A stretch of DNA of 13,814 bases from Bacteroidota bacterium. Its GTDB lineage: Bacteria > Bacteroidota > Bacteroidia > Flavobacteriales > Flavobacteriaceae. The stretch covers positions 1 through 13,814 of the forward strand of contig JAJYSO010000017.1 in assembly GCA_021793535.1 (NCBI GenBank), written 5' to 3'. The stretch's first letter is position 1; each line of letters begins with the position of its first letter. Under the pieces are notes generated by a model. The model had not been told where the DNA came from, searched no databases, and saw only the letters and a program-made list of their open reading frames with translations. The translations under genes and the position numbers were made by a program. Positions 1 to 6,360 of this stretch are shown piece by piece.

Positions 1-413
1 ATTACCGATTGGTGATAAGCCACTTCATTGTCAATATAAGCTTTGTCAAAATCCGCACCTTCTGTAGCCTTTAATTTAGAGAGTACATCTTTTTGGCCGT
101 CCAATAAAGATTTGGTCACCTCATTATCACTGTCTGGAGTAACCCCTAATTTTCCTACTAAGTCACTAGCGCTTTTAATGATGTTTTCATGGTCCTTAAT
201 CATCGTCTCAGCGTATTTCTTAGCAATTGAATTGGTTGATTTTTCCAATGCTAACTTGCCGTAGTCCACATCAATCTGATTAGCCGTCACCACAATAGAC
301 GCTATTTGGGCATCACTCAATTTTGTTTTGTCATCACAAGAAGACAGCAGGAATAAAACTAAAAGAGGGACAATTCCCAACATTTTTCCTGAAATAGAAT
401 TTAATGATTTCAT
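1..413 (-). CDS. DUF4142 domain lipoprotein, 3' end cut by window edge
   Basis: This is the N-terminal 137 codons of a gene that runs off the left edge. It starts MKSLNSISGKMLG and has a hydrophobic stretch ending in a lipobox, LLSSC, with Cys26 as the likely lipidated residue. Acidic residues follow at once (CDDK), which in Bacteroidota can favour surface display. The mature part is alpha-helical and matches the DUF4142 pattern: an early helix with 'VDYGKLALEKS', then 'KKYAETMIKDHE' and later 'FDKAYIDNEVAYHQ'. The family is ferritin-like in predicted fold and its function is unknown; many members are periplasmic or surface proteins induced by stress. A second ATG at codon 11 would still leave a usable signal peptide. 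The gene lies 100 bases after an ECF sigma factor gene on the same strand, a context suggesting shared stress control. I see no stop or frameshift in the visible part. Confidence 0.82.
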   Translation of the reverse strand, partial: MKSLNSISGKMLGIVPLLVLFLLSSCDDKTKLSDAQIASIVVTANQIDVDYGKLALEKSTNSIAKKYAETMIKDHENIIKSASDLVGKLGVTPDSDNEVTKSLLDGQKDVLSKLKATEGADFDKAYIDNEVAYHQSV

Positions 414-460
414 AATACATTACAATTTAAAATTTGGATTCGCTAAGGTTAAATTTCTAA

Positions 461-499
461 TTCAAAGGCATGCGGAATCCTTATAAACATTCCTTTGAA
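461..499. repeat. 8-bp inverted repeat between sigma factor and DUF4142 genes
   Basis: TTCAAAGG (461-468) is perfectly complementary to CCTTTGAA (492-499), with a 23-base spacer. The spacer also contains a GGAAT (474-478) that could pair with ATTCC (489-493), giving a competing fold. On the minus strand this lies just after the sigma gene's TAATAA stop region and before the DUF4142 start. No T-tract follows on the minus strand, so it is not a typical intrinsic terminator. It could be an operator, an RNA-processing hairpin or a chance repeat. Confidence 0.35.
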
Positions 500-513
500 C
501 GTCAATACGTTTA

Positions 514-1167
514 TTATTTCTTAATCTCCTGCATGACGCGTTCCACCATGGGGTCACAGTGGATCAAATTAAATTCAAACAGGTCAGTTGGCGAATAAGA
601 TTTTTCAATGTGTTCCCGCAACATGGCCTTGGCCCTACTCAACCGCACCTTCACATTGGCCTCACTAATATCCAATAGACTGGCGGTCTCGGCCACATTG
701 ATTTGGTTCATTTCACGAAGCGAAAACACCATCCGATAAGGTAACGGCAATTGCATGAGGGCTTCCTCCACAATATGCCTCAACTCATGACTGCGTACTA
801 CGCGTCCAGTTTGGTCATTTGTGTTTGCATACATAGGTTTTGATTCTTCATACAGCTCTCTGGGGATCTCGTTCTTATAACTAGACTTTCGTTTTTGGTG
901 GTAACAATTATTCAACATAATTCGGGTTATCCACGTCTTAAAGCTCGATCGCCCTCTAAATTGATTTAAATTTCTATAGGCATCTATAAAGGTGTCTTGC
1001 ATCAGGTCCTCCGTATCGGCATGGTTGTACTGGTAAGAACGGCCTATTTTATATAAATAGGGATTGTATTTTCTAATGATGATCTCGTACAATTCTTTTC
1101 TTCCCCTGATGATTTCTTCAATAAGGCAGGCTTCATTCGATGCGATATCTTCTCTGGTCATTTCCAT
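514..1167 (-). CDS. ECF-type RNA polymerase sigma factor (sigma-70 family)
   Basis: A 217-residue protein of normal ECF length. Region sigma-2 covers about residues 30-93, with the acidic core-binding helix 'ADTEDLMQDTFIDAYRN' (50-66) and the -10 recognition segment 'FRGRSSFKTWITRI' (70-83). Region sigma-4 covers about 128-188, with a helix-turn-helix 'INVAETASLLDISEANVKVR' (156-175) followed by 'LSRAKAMLRE'. The C-terminal tail has 'FNLIHCDPMVERVM' (199-212), a Cys-Asp-x-x-Val-x-x-Val pattern that occurs in some ECF sigma factors lacking a clear anti-sigma partner. It should direct RNA polymerase to a small stress regulon. No anti-sigma gene is adjacent: the downstream neighbour is a DUF4142 lipoprotein and upstream is gltA. 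The start is the first ATG, and M3 (GAA ATG) is an equally possible start. The trigger signal cannot be read from the sequence. Confidence 0.93.
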   Translation of the reverse strand: MEMTREDIASNEACLIEEIIRGRKELYEIIIRKYNPYLYKIGRSYQYNHADTEDLMQDTFIDAYRNLNQFRGRSSFKTWITRIMLNNCYHQKRKSSYKNEIPRELYEESKPMYANTNDQTGRVVRSHELRHIVEEALMQLPLPYRMVFSLREMNQINVAETASLLDISEANVKVRLSRAKAMLREHIEKSYSPTDLFEFNLIHCDPMVERVMQEIKK

Positions 1168-1474
1168 AGTAAAATAGACTACTAAATCTTGGTCTTAAAA
1201 AAGTTAATTCATTTATAGATCGGCAATAAATTGAAATAATAATTTAATACTTTTTAAAGACCTTTCTAATTATTATTAATATAATAACAAATTTAACGTA
1301 TTTTTCAGGTCATTGTTCACGTCATAACAATAGTTTAACCTCATACGAAGGCACAACTCATTTTTTCATTGTTGACCCCTCATTACATTAGAGTGGGATA
1401 GATCAGAAAAGGTTACAACTTTTGTAGAATCTTTTTCCGATCATGGGCACTCCTGCTTCCAATAGCAAAAAGCA
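1168..1474. other. AT-rich intergenic region between gltA terminator and sigma factor gene
   Basis: This gap of about 300 bases lies between the gltA terminator and the sigma factor start. It is very AT-rich around 1200-1310 and should hold the sigma gene promoter. I find no convincing ORF, RNA gene or long repeat in it. The only motif I can point to is a possible -7 box at 1288-1295, listed separately. Confidence 0.6.
1288..1295 (-). promoter_or_regulatory. possible -7 box for the sigma factor gene
   Basis: Read on the minus strand this is TAAATTTG, an exact match to the Bacteroidota -7 consensus TAnnTTTG, about 120 bases upstream of the sigma factor ATG. There is no clear -33 TTG at the expected spacing, and the region is so AT-rich that a chance match is quite possible. 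Confidence 0.35.
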
Positions 1475-1504
1475 AAGCCCTTATTTTGTTGAAAATAAGG
1501 GCTT
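1475..1504 (-). terminator. intrinsic terminator after gltA
   Basis: A perfect 13-bp inverted repeat: AAGCCCTTATTTT (1475-1487), loop of 4 bases, AAAATAAGGGCTT (1492-1504). On the minus strand it begins about 20 bases after the gltA stop codon and is followed by a T-rich run (TTTGCTTTTTGC). This is a textbook Rho-independent terminator for gltA. Confidence 0.85.
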
Positions 1505-1524
1505 ATAAAGAGAAGTATTTTTTT

Positions 1525-2811
1525 CTATCGATCCTGAATTTCTTGAAAGTCTCGTTTATTTCTCCCGACATAGATTTGTCGAGGTCGGCCAATGGGTTCT
1601 TTTCGCAATCGCATTTCACGCCATTGTGCAATCCAACCCGGCAAGCGTCCGATAGCAAAAATCACCGTGAACATTTCAGTGGGAATTCCCAAAGCACGGT
1701 AAATGATTCCGGAGTAAAAATCCACATTAGGATAGAGTTTTCGTTTGACAAAATAATCATCCTGCAGGGCTTCTTTTTCCAATCGCTTGGCAATATCCAA
1801 GACGGGATCTTCGACTCCTAGTTTTCCTAAAACCTCATCTGCAGACTTTTTAATGATTTTGGCTCGGGGATCAAAATTCTTGTACACACGGTGTCCAAAG
1901 CCCATCAAACGGAAAGGATCCTCCTTGTCCTTTGCCTTTGCCAAGTATTTTTGCGTGTCCCCGCCGTTTTCTTTTATACTTTCCAACATCTCGACAACTG
2001 CCTGATTGGCACCTCCGTGTAAGGGACCCCACAAGGCGGAAATACCTGCAGAAATCGAAACAAACAACCCCGCATGAGAAGAGCCGACCATCCGCACGGT
2101 GGAAGCCGAACAGTTCTGTTCATGATCCGCGTGCAAAATCAACAACTTATTAAACGCTTCCGAAACGATGGGATTCAACTCGTACTTCTCATTGGGCATG
2201 TCAAACATCATCTTAAGGATGTTATTGACATAATTTGAAGATCCATCTCCGTACTCCAATGGCCATCCGTTTCTCTTACGAAACGCCCAAGCTACCAAAA
2301 TAGGGAACTTAGCCAAAATCTTGATGATCGCATTGTACATATCTTCCTGGGAATTCACATTCACAGAACCGGGGTTAAACGCCACCAAAGCACTCGTCAT
2401 CGAGGCCAAAACCCCCATAGGATGAGCGGATTTTGGAAAACCGTCTAAAATCTTTTTGAGATCATCATCCAAGTAGGCCTGTTTTTTAATATCCTTGTTC
2501 AGTTTATCCAATTCCGATTGTGTAGGCAACTCTCCAAAAATCAAGAGGTAAGCTACCTCTAAGAAGCTTGCCTTCTCTGCCAAATCTTCAATAGCATATC
2601 CGCGATACCGCAGAATGCTCTTCTCCCCATCCAAAAAGGTAATCGCGCTTTCACAAGAGCCTGTATTTTTATAGCCAGGATCCAAAGTGATTGCACCTCC
2701 TGATTCCGCTCTTAAGGACTTGATATTGATTCCTATTTCGCCTTCGGTGCCTATGGTAACAGGCAGTTCATATTTTTTCCCTTGTAATACTAACGTTGCA
2801 TTCTCTGCCAT
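1525..2811 (-). CDS. gltA: citrate synthase (type I, TCA cycle)
   Basis: A full-length, 428-residue cytosolic citrate synthase that condenses acetyl-CoA and oxaloacetate into citrate. The N-terminal beta-rich region typical of the larger bacterial enzymes (about 1-55) is present, then 'AITFLDGEKSILRYRGY' (56-72), the standard family opening. The catalytic residues are visible: His265 in 'WGPLHGGANQ', His307 in 'MGFGHRVYKNFDPRA' and Asp364 in 'NVDFYSG', matching the E. coli trio 264/305/362 almost residue for residue. 'IGRLPGWIAQWREM' near 387-400 completes the active site. The length and N-terminal domain point to the hexameric, NADH-sensitive type, though allosteric control cannot be read directly. 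It lies 137 bases after enolase on the same strand, a pairing I recall as recurrent in Flavobacteriia, and is closed by a strong terminator. The start at MAENATLVL fits the family. Confidence 0.98.
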   Translation of the reverse strand: MAENATLVLQGKKYELPVTIGTEGEIGINIKSLRAESGGAITLDPGYKNTGSCESAITFLDGEKSILRYRGYAIEDLAEKASFLEVAYLLIFGELPTQSELDKLNKDIKKQAYLDDDLKKILDGFPKSAHPMGVLASMTSALVAFNPGSVNVNSQEDMYNAIIKILAKFPILVAWAFRKRNGWPLEYGDGSSNYVNNILKMMFDMPNEKYELNPIVSEAFNKLLILHADHEQNCSASTVRMVGSSHAGLFVSISAGISALWGPLHGGANQAVVEMLESIKENGGDTQKYLAKAKDKEDPFRLMGFGHRVYKNFDPRAKIIKKSADEVLGKLGVEDPVLDIAKRLEKEALQDDYFVKRKLYPNVDFYSGIIYRALGIPTEMFTVIFAIGRLPGWIAQWREMRLRKEPIGRPRQIYVGRNKRDFQEIQDR

Positions 2812-2948
2812 AATGTTTATTTTATAAATTTTCTTAATCTTTTAACTGGAACCCGATCAAATCAAGTTCCGCTATCCCGTGCTTTTGAAAAATACAGCTA
2901 AGGTCCCCGCTTCCTTCTCTCTATGGCCTTGATATTGGCTGATAAGAG

Positions 2949-4238
2949 CTAAAAATTAAAGGCCGATCGCCCGGGGTATACTGCATTTCTACCCAATTCC
3001 CCTTCAATGCGTAACAATTGATTATATTTTGCCAACCGGTCGGTTCGTGACAAAGAACCCGTTTTTATCTGCCCTGTATTCAAGGCCACGGTCAAATCAG
3101 CGATGGTCGTGTCTTCAGTTTCTCCGGAGCGATGTGAAACTACGGCGGTATAGCCGGCATTTTGTGCCCGATTAATCGCCGCTATGGTCTCGGACAAAGT
3201 CCCTATTTGATTTAATTTAATCAAAATGGAGTTCGCAATGCCCTGCTCTATACCTTGGGAGAGACGTTTTACATTGGTCACAAACAAATCGTCTCCGACC
3301 AACTGTACTTTTTGGCCGAGCTTTTGGGTGAGAAGTGCCCAGCCCTCCCAATCATTCTCATCCATTCCATCTTCAATGGAAAGGATGGGGAATTCATCAA
3401 CCAGGGCCGCCAAATACTCCACTTGTTCCAAAGGGGTGCGAAGAGCTCCTTTTTCACCTTCAAACAGTGTATAATCGTATTGACCATCCCTGTAGAATTC
3501 GGAAGCTGCACAATCTAAGGCTATACAGACTTCTTCCCCAAACTTATAACCGGCCTCTTCAACGGCTTGCCCAATGGTTTTAATCGCATCTTCGGTTCCT
3601 TGTAAAGAAGGTGCAAAGCCTCCTTCATCTCCAACAGCAATACTCAAATTCCGTCCTTTTAATACTTTTTTCAAATGATGAAAAACTTCGGTGCCGATTT
3701 TCATGGCTTGAGAAAAGTCCGAAGCCAAAACAGGAACAATCATAAACTCTTGAAAAGCAATGGGTGCATCTGAATGCGACCCACCATTGATAATGTTCAT
3801 CATCGGAACCGGCAAGGTTCGTGCACCGACCCCTCCCAAATACCTATAAAGCGGCAAATGCAGCTGAGCAGCAGCAGCTTTCGCCACAGCCAAAGAAACT
3901 CCAAGCATCGCGTTGGCGCCCATATTGGCTTTATTAGGAGTACCGTCCAATTCTATTAAAATACGATCTATCCCTTCTTGATCAAATAGGGAACACCCCT
4001 TTAATCGATCCTTAATTACGGTGTTGACGTGCTTTACGGCACGCTGCACTCCTTTTCCCATATAATCCGTCCCTCCATCCCGTAACTCTACAGCCTCATA
4101 TTCTCCAGTAGAAGCACCTGAAGGTACAGCTGCTCGCCCGCATTTCAGCTTATCAGTCAGCACATCAACCTCAACAGTGGGGTTTCCACGTGAATCAAAT
4201 ATTTGACGCGCAAAAATATCTTGGATACAGTTCTTCAT
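2949..4238 (-). CDS. eno: enolase (phosphopyruvate hydratase)
   Basis: A full-length, 429-residue cytosolic enolase that converts 2-phosphoglycerate to phosphoenolpyruvate in glycolysis and the reverse reaction in gluconeogenesis. The N-terminal domain starts with 'ARQIFDSRGNPTVEVDV' (10-26) and contains the mobile loop 'PSGASTGEYEAVELRD' with Ser43. His155 and Glu164 lie in 'NGGSHSDAPIAFQEFM'. Glu205 in 'GDEGGFAP' is the proton-donor position; the Mg-binding acids are Asp242 ('ALDCAASEF'), Glu289 ('SIEDG') and Asp316 ('VGDDLFVTN'). The base Lys341 is in the signature 'ILIKLNQIGTLSET', followed by 'SHRSGETEDT' (368-377) and Lys392. All key residues are intact. A good Bacteroidota -7 box sits about 64 bases upstream. 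gltA follows after 137 bases and may be cotranscribed. The upstream neighbour here is an unrelated peptidase gene. Confidence 0.98.
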   Translation of the reverse strand: MKNCIQDIFARQIFDSRGNPTVEVDVLTDKLKCGRAAVPSGASTGEYEAVELRDGGTDYMGKGVQRAVKHVNTVIKDRLKGCSLFDQEGIDRILIELDGTPNKANMGANAMLGVSLAVAKAAAAQLHLPLYRYLGGVGARTLPVPMMNIINGGSHSDAPIAFQEFMIVPVLASDFSQAMKIGTEVFHHLKKVLKGRNLSIAVGDEGGFAPSLQGTEDAIKTIGQAVEEAGYKFGEEVCIALDCAASEFYRDGQYDYTLFEGEKGALRTPLEQVEYLAALVDEFPILSIEDGMDENDWEGWALLTQKLGQKVQLVGDDLFVTNVKRLSQGIEQGIANSILIKLNQIGTLSETIAAINRAQNAGYTAVVSHRSGETEDTTIADLTVALNTGQIKTGSLSRTDRLAKYNQLLRIEGELGRNAVYPGRSAFNF

Positions 4239-4301
4239 ACCGGAAAATCAAACTTTAAAAAGTGAAAAAAATCGATTCGTTATTTTTACAATTCTAACCT
4301 A

Positions 4302-4309
4302 CAAATATA
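4302..4309 (-). promoter_or_regulatory. eno promoter, Bacteroidota -7 box
   Basis: On the minus strand this reads TATATTTG, an exact fit to TAnnTTTG, in the 179-base gap upstream of eno, about 64 bases before its ATG. The surrounding sequence is AT-rich. A -33 TTTG at standard spacing is not evident. It probably drives eno and possibly gltA, independently of the peptidase genes upstream. Confidence 0.6.
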
Positions 4310-4417
4310 GGATATTTTAATTTGTTTTTCGAGAAAAAGAGCTTCCTATATCCCCATAGATCGCGGTTTTAACTTTAACCGGAGGGCTTTCATTCCAGAC
4401 TCCCCTTGGGCCAGAAA

Positions 4418-5572
4418 TTACTCTTTGATAACGTTATATTTTTTTAAAATTTCCAAAGTCTGCGGTATGGGCAGTGCTTTTACTTCGTGCCCTTCTCGAC
4501 CGGTCATATCCTCAGCCATAAAAAGAGAATTGTAAATGGCCTCCTCAGTAGCCTCTAAGGTAGCCAAAAACAAAGGAGACATATCGTCGTTCATCAAGCG
4601 CGGGACCTCTTGTACAGGCTGATCGTACCGATAAGGTACTCGAACATCAGGATGAGTTGAAAAAGCAATGGAATAGTCTCCACTTCCATTGGAAGAAAAG
4701 GAGCCCACTCTGCCAAAGGCAAGAAAAGAACGCTTGGCAATACGCTCCAAATTTCGGGAAGATAGCGGTGCATCGGTGGCGATGATGATCATACAGGAGC
4801 CGTCCACTTTATAGTCATCTTCACCCGCCATATAGTAATTGTTCAATTCTCTTCCAACGGGCGCTCCGGCAATATCTAAAATCCCCCCAAAATTGGTTTG
4901 AACCAGTACCCCTACCGTATAACCCCCTTTCTCTTTGGGCAATACACGAGAGGATGTGCCGATTCCTCCTTTGAAGCCCATGCAGATGGTTCCGGTTCCC
5001 GCTCCTACGTTTCCCTCGCAGACCGGACCGGTTTGCGCATTGGCCAATGCCTTGAGCAAATCCTCTTTTTCTACGTGCCGGCTTCGGATATCGTTGAGAT
5101 ACCCATCATTGGTTTCTCCGACTACAGCATTGACCGACCCTACTTTTTCATTTCCTTTTTGCTCCAGCATATACCCAATTAAAGCATCCGCCAATTTGGG
5201 AGCATTTAACGTGTTGGTCAGCACAATGGGCGTTTCCAAATTCCCCAACTCTTGAATTTGTGTGGTGCCCATACTCTTTCCAAAGCCATTTCCCACAAAC
5301 ACGGCAGCAGGTAGCTTATCCTGAAAAACATTCCCTTCATGTGGAATAATGGCCGTCACCCCTGTCCGAATAGAATCCGCTTCCACCAGCGTAACTTGTC
5401 CTACTTTTACCCCTGCAACATCCGTAATGGCATTCCATTTCCCGGTTTGCAAAATCCCTGGTTCCACCCCGTAGTATCGGAGGCGATGGCGTTCTGGAGA
5501 AGAAGTCTGTGAAAAACTAGGAGTGATCATAAGGCTTAAAAGCAGGATAGCAATTACATGTTTAACAGTCAT
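4418..5572 (-). CDS. exported P1/DmpA-family self-processing aminopeptidase (S58)
   Basis: A 384-residue protein with an N-terminal signal peptide (about 1-21, ending 'ITPSFSQ'), so it should act in the periplasm. It matches the P1/S58 family (L-aminopeptidase/D-esterase DmpA, beta-peptidyl aminopeptidase BapA): 'ITDVAGVKVGQVTL' (49-62), 'AVVGETNDGYLND' (149-161), 'GNVGAGTGTICMGFKGGIGTSS' region (187-208), 'VGVLVQTNFGG' (220-230, Asn227 as likely oxyanion residue) and 'GSCMIIIATDAPLSS' (258-272). In this family the precursor cleaves itself before a Ser that becomes the nucleophile; here that fits Gly258-Ser259 (codon 4796-4798). 'SNGSGDYSIAFST' (294-306) supplies the other active-site residues. 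Members release N-terminal D-amino acids or beta-amino acids such as beta-alanine from peptides and amides. It follows the racemase by 17 bases and is the last gene of the GGT-racemase-peptidase unit. The exact substrate is unknown. Confidence 0.92.
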   Translation of the reverse strand: MTVKHVIAILLLSLMITPSFSQTSSPERHRLRYYGVEPGILQTGKWNAITDVAGVKVGQVTLVEADSIRTGVTAIIPHEGNVFQDKLPAAVFVGNGFGKSMGTTQIQELGNLETPIVLTNTLNAPKLADALIGYMLEQKGNEKVGSVNAVVGETNDGYLNDIRSRHVEKEDLLKALANAQTGPVCEGNVGAGTGTICMGFKGGIGTSSRVLPKEKGGYTVGVLVQTNFGGILDIAGAPVGRELNNYYMAGEDDYKVDGSCMIIIATDAPLSSRNLERIAKRSFLAFGRVGSFSSNGSGDYSIAFSTHPDVRVPYRYDQPVQEVPRLMNDDMSPLFLATLEATEEAIYNSLFMAEDMTGREGHEVKALPIPQTLEILKKYNVIKE

Positions 5573-5589
5573 AGAAAAAATATTAAGGT

Positions 5590-6336
5590 TTAATGTTTCA
5601 ATTTATCTGGCGCATAGGCTTTGATTAACGCCCTAGCTAACACCCGAACAGTGTCTACCATTCTCTTTTGGCGATAAAATGCTTCCCTAATCACTAGAGG
5701 AATTTCCGTGCACCCTAAAATAACAACCTCCGCCCCCTGATCAATCAAGGTATCGGCTTGGCCGTATAAAATCTCCTTCGCTTTTCCCGTGATCTGCGTA
5801 CCCGAAGCTTTCACCCCAAAACCCTTGTGATAGATGGCTTGATGCACCAGGGATTGTTCTTCTGCTTCAGGAGTCAATACCTCAAAGCCCGCAGCTTCTA
5901 GAGGATCCGCGTAAATGCGTCGCTTCCAGGTTCCCGTAGTGGAGAGTACACCAACTGGAGTACCGCTGGGGTACTGTTGAGCCAGGTAACGCACCGTCTC
6001 TTCAATAATACTAATCAATTGCAATTGGGAGCCCACTTTTTGCAGGCCTGTACGGATTTCTTCAAATATAACAGGAGCATGTGCCGTGTTACAAGGAATG
6101 GCCCCCAGACGAGCCCCATTGCGTTCCAATTTTAAAAAGATCTCTGTAATGGGAACCGCCGGATTTTGTTTCACTTTACCCTCTAAAAATTCCGTACGAT
6201 CCGGAATCTTCGTCGGATCGGACCACAGCAGCACAGGAAGATGCTCCTGATCCGATAAAGCGGCGGTTTCCTCTATGATCTTATAAAACAAATCGTTACC
6301 GGCCAAGGGTCCGGCACCTCCAACAATTCCTATCAT
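5590..6336 (-). CDS. aspartate/glutamate racemase family protein
   Basis: A 248-residue cytosolic protein with no signal peptide. The start 'MIGIVGGAGPLAGNDLF' is the classic opening of cofactor-independent Asp/Glu racemases. The two catalytic cysteines are present: Cys82 in 'AIPCNTAHA' and Cys209 in 'ILGCTEIPL', and 'VGVLSTTGTW' (128-137) is the family's middle motif. It should interconvert the L and D forms of aspartate, glutamate or a related amino acid by two-base proton transfer. Its sequence is closer to the YgeA/aspartate-racemase branch than to MurI, so a catabolic role is likelier than supplying D-Glu for wall synthesis. It sits 24 bases after the gamma-glutamyltransferase gene and 17 bases before the P1 peptidase gene, clearly one operon. 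That context suggests it handles acidic amino acids released by the two exported enzymes. Substrate preference cannot be read from the sequence. Confidence 0.92.
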   Translation of the reverse strand: MIGIVGGAGPLAGNDLFYKIIEETAALSDQEHLPVLLWSDPTKIPDRTEFLEGKVKQNPAVPITEIFLKLERNGARLGAIPCNTAHAPVIFEEIRTGLQKVGSQLQLISIIEETVRYLAQQYPSGTPVGVLSTTGTWKRRIYADPLEAAGFEVLTPEAEEQSLVHQAIYHKGFGVKASGTQITGKAKEILYGQADTLIDQGAEVVILGCTEIPLVIREAFYRQKRMVDTVRVLARALIKAYAPDKLKH

Positions 6337-6360
6337 TATATGCTTATTCTTCTATGATTA

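Noticed and set aside
1200..1310. AT-rich stretch as a replication origin or attachment site
   Set aside because: No repeated DnaA-like boxes, direct repeats or integrase gene are present. It looks like an ordinary AT-rich promoter region.
4355..4385. CGGTT/AACCG inverted repeat after the P1 peptidase gene as a terminator
   Set aside because: The stem is only 5 bp with an 8-base loop and no following T-tract on the minus strand. It is too weak to list as a terminator.
4898..5255. Plus-strand open frames of 94 and 106 residues inside the P1 peptidase gene
   Set aside because: Both are antisense to a well-supported gene and overlap each other in different frames, with compositions typical of shadow translation.
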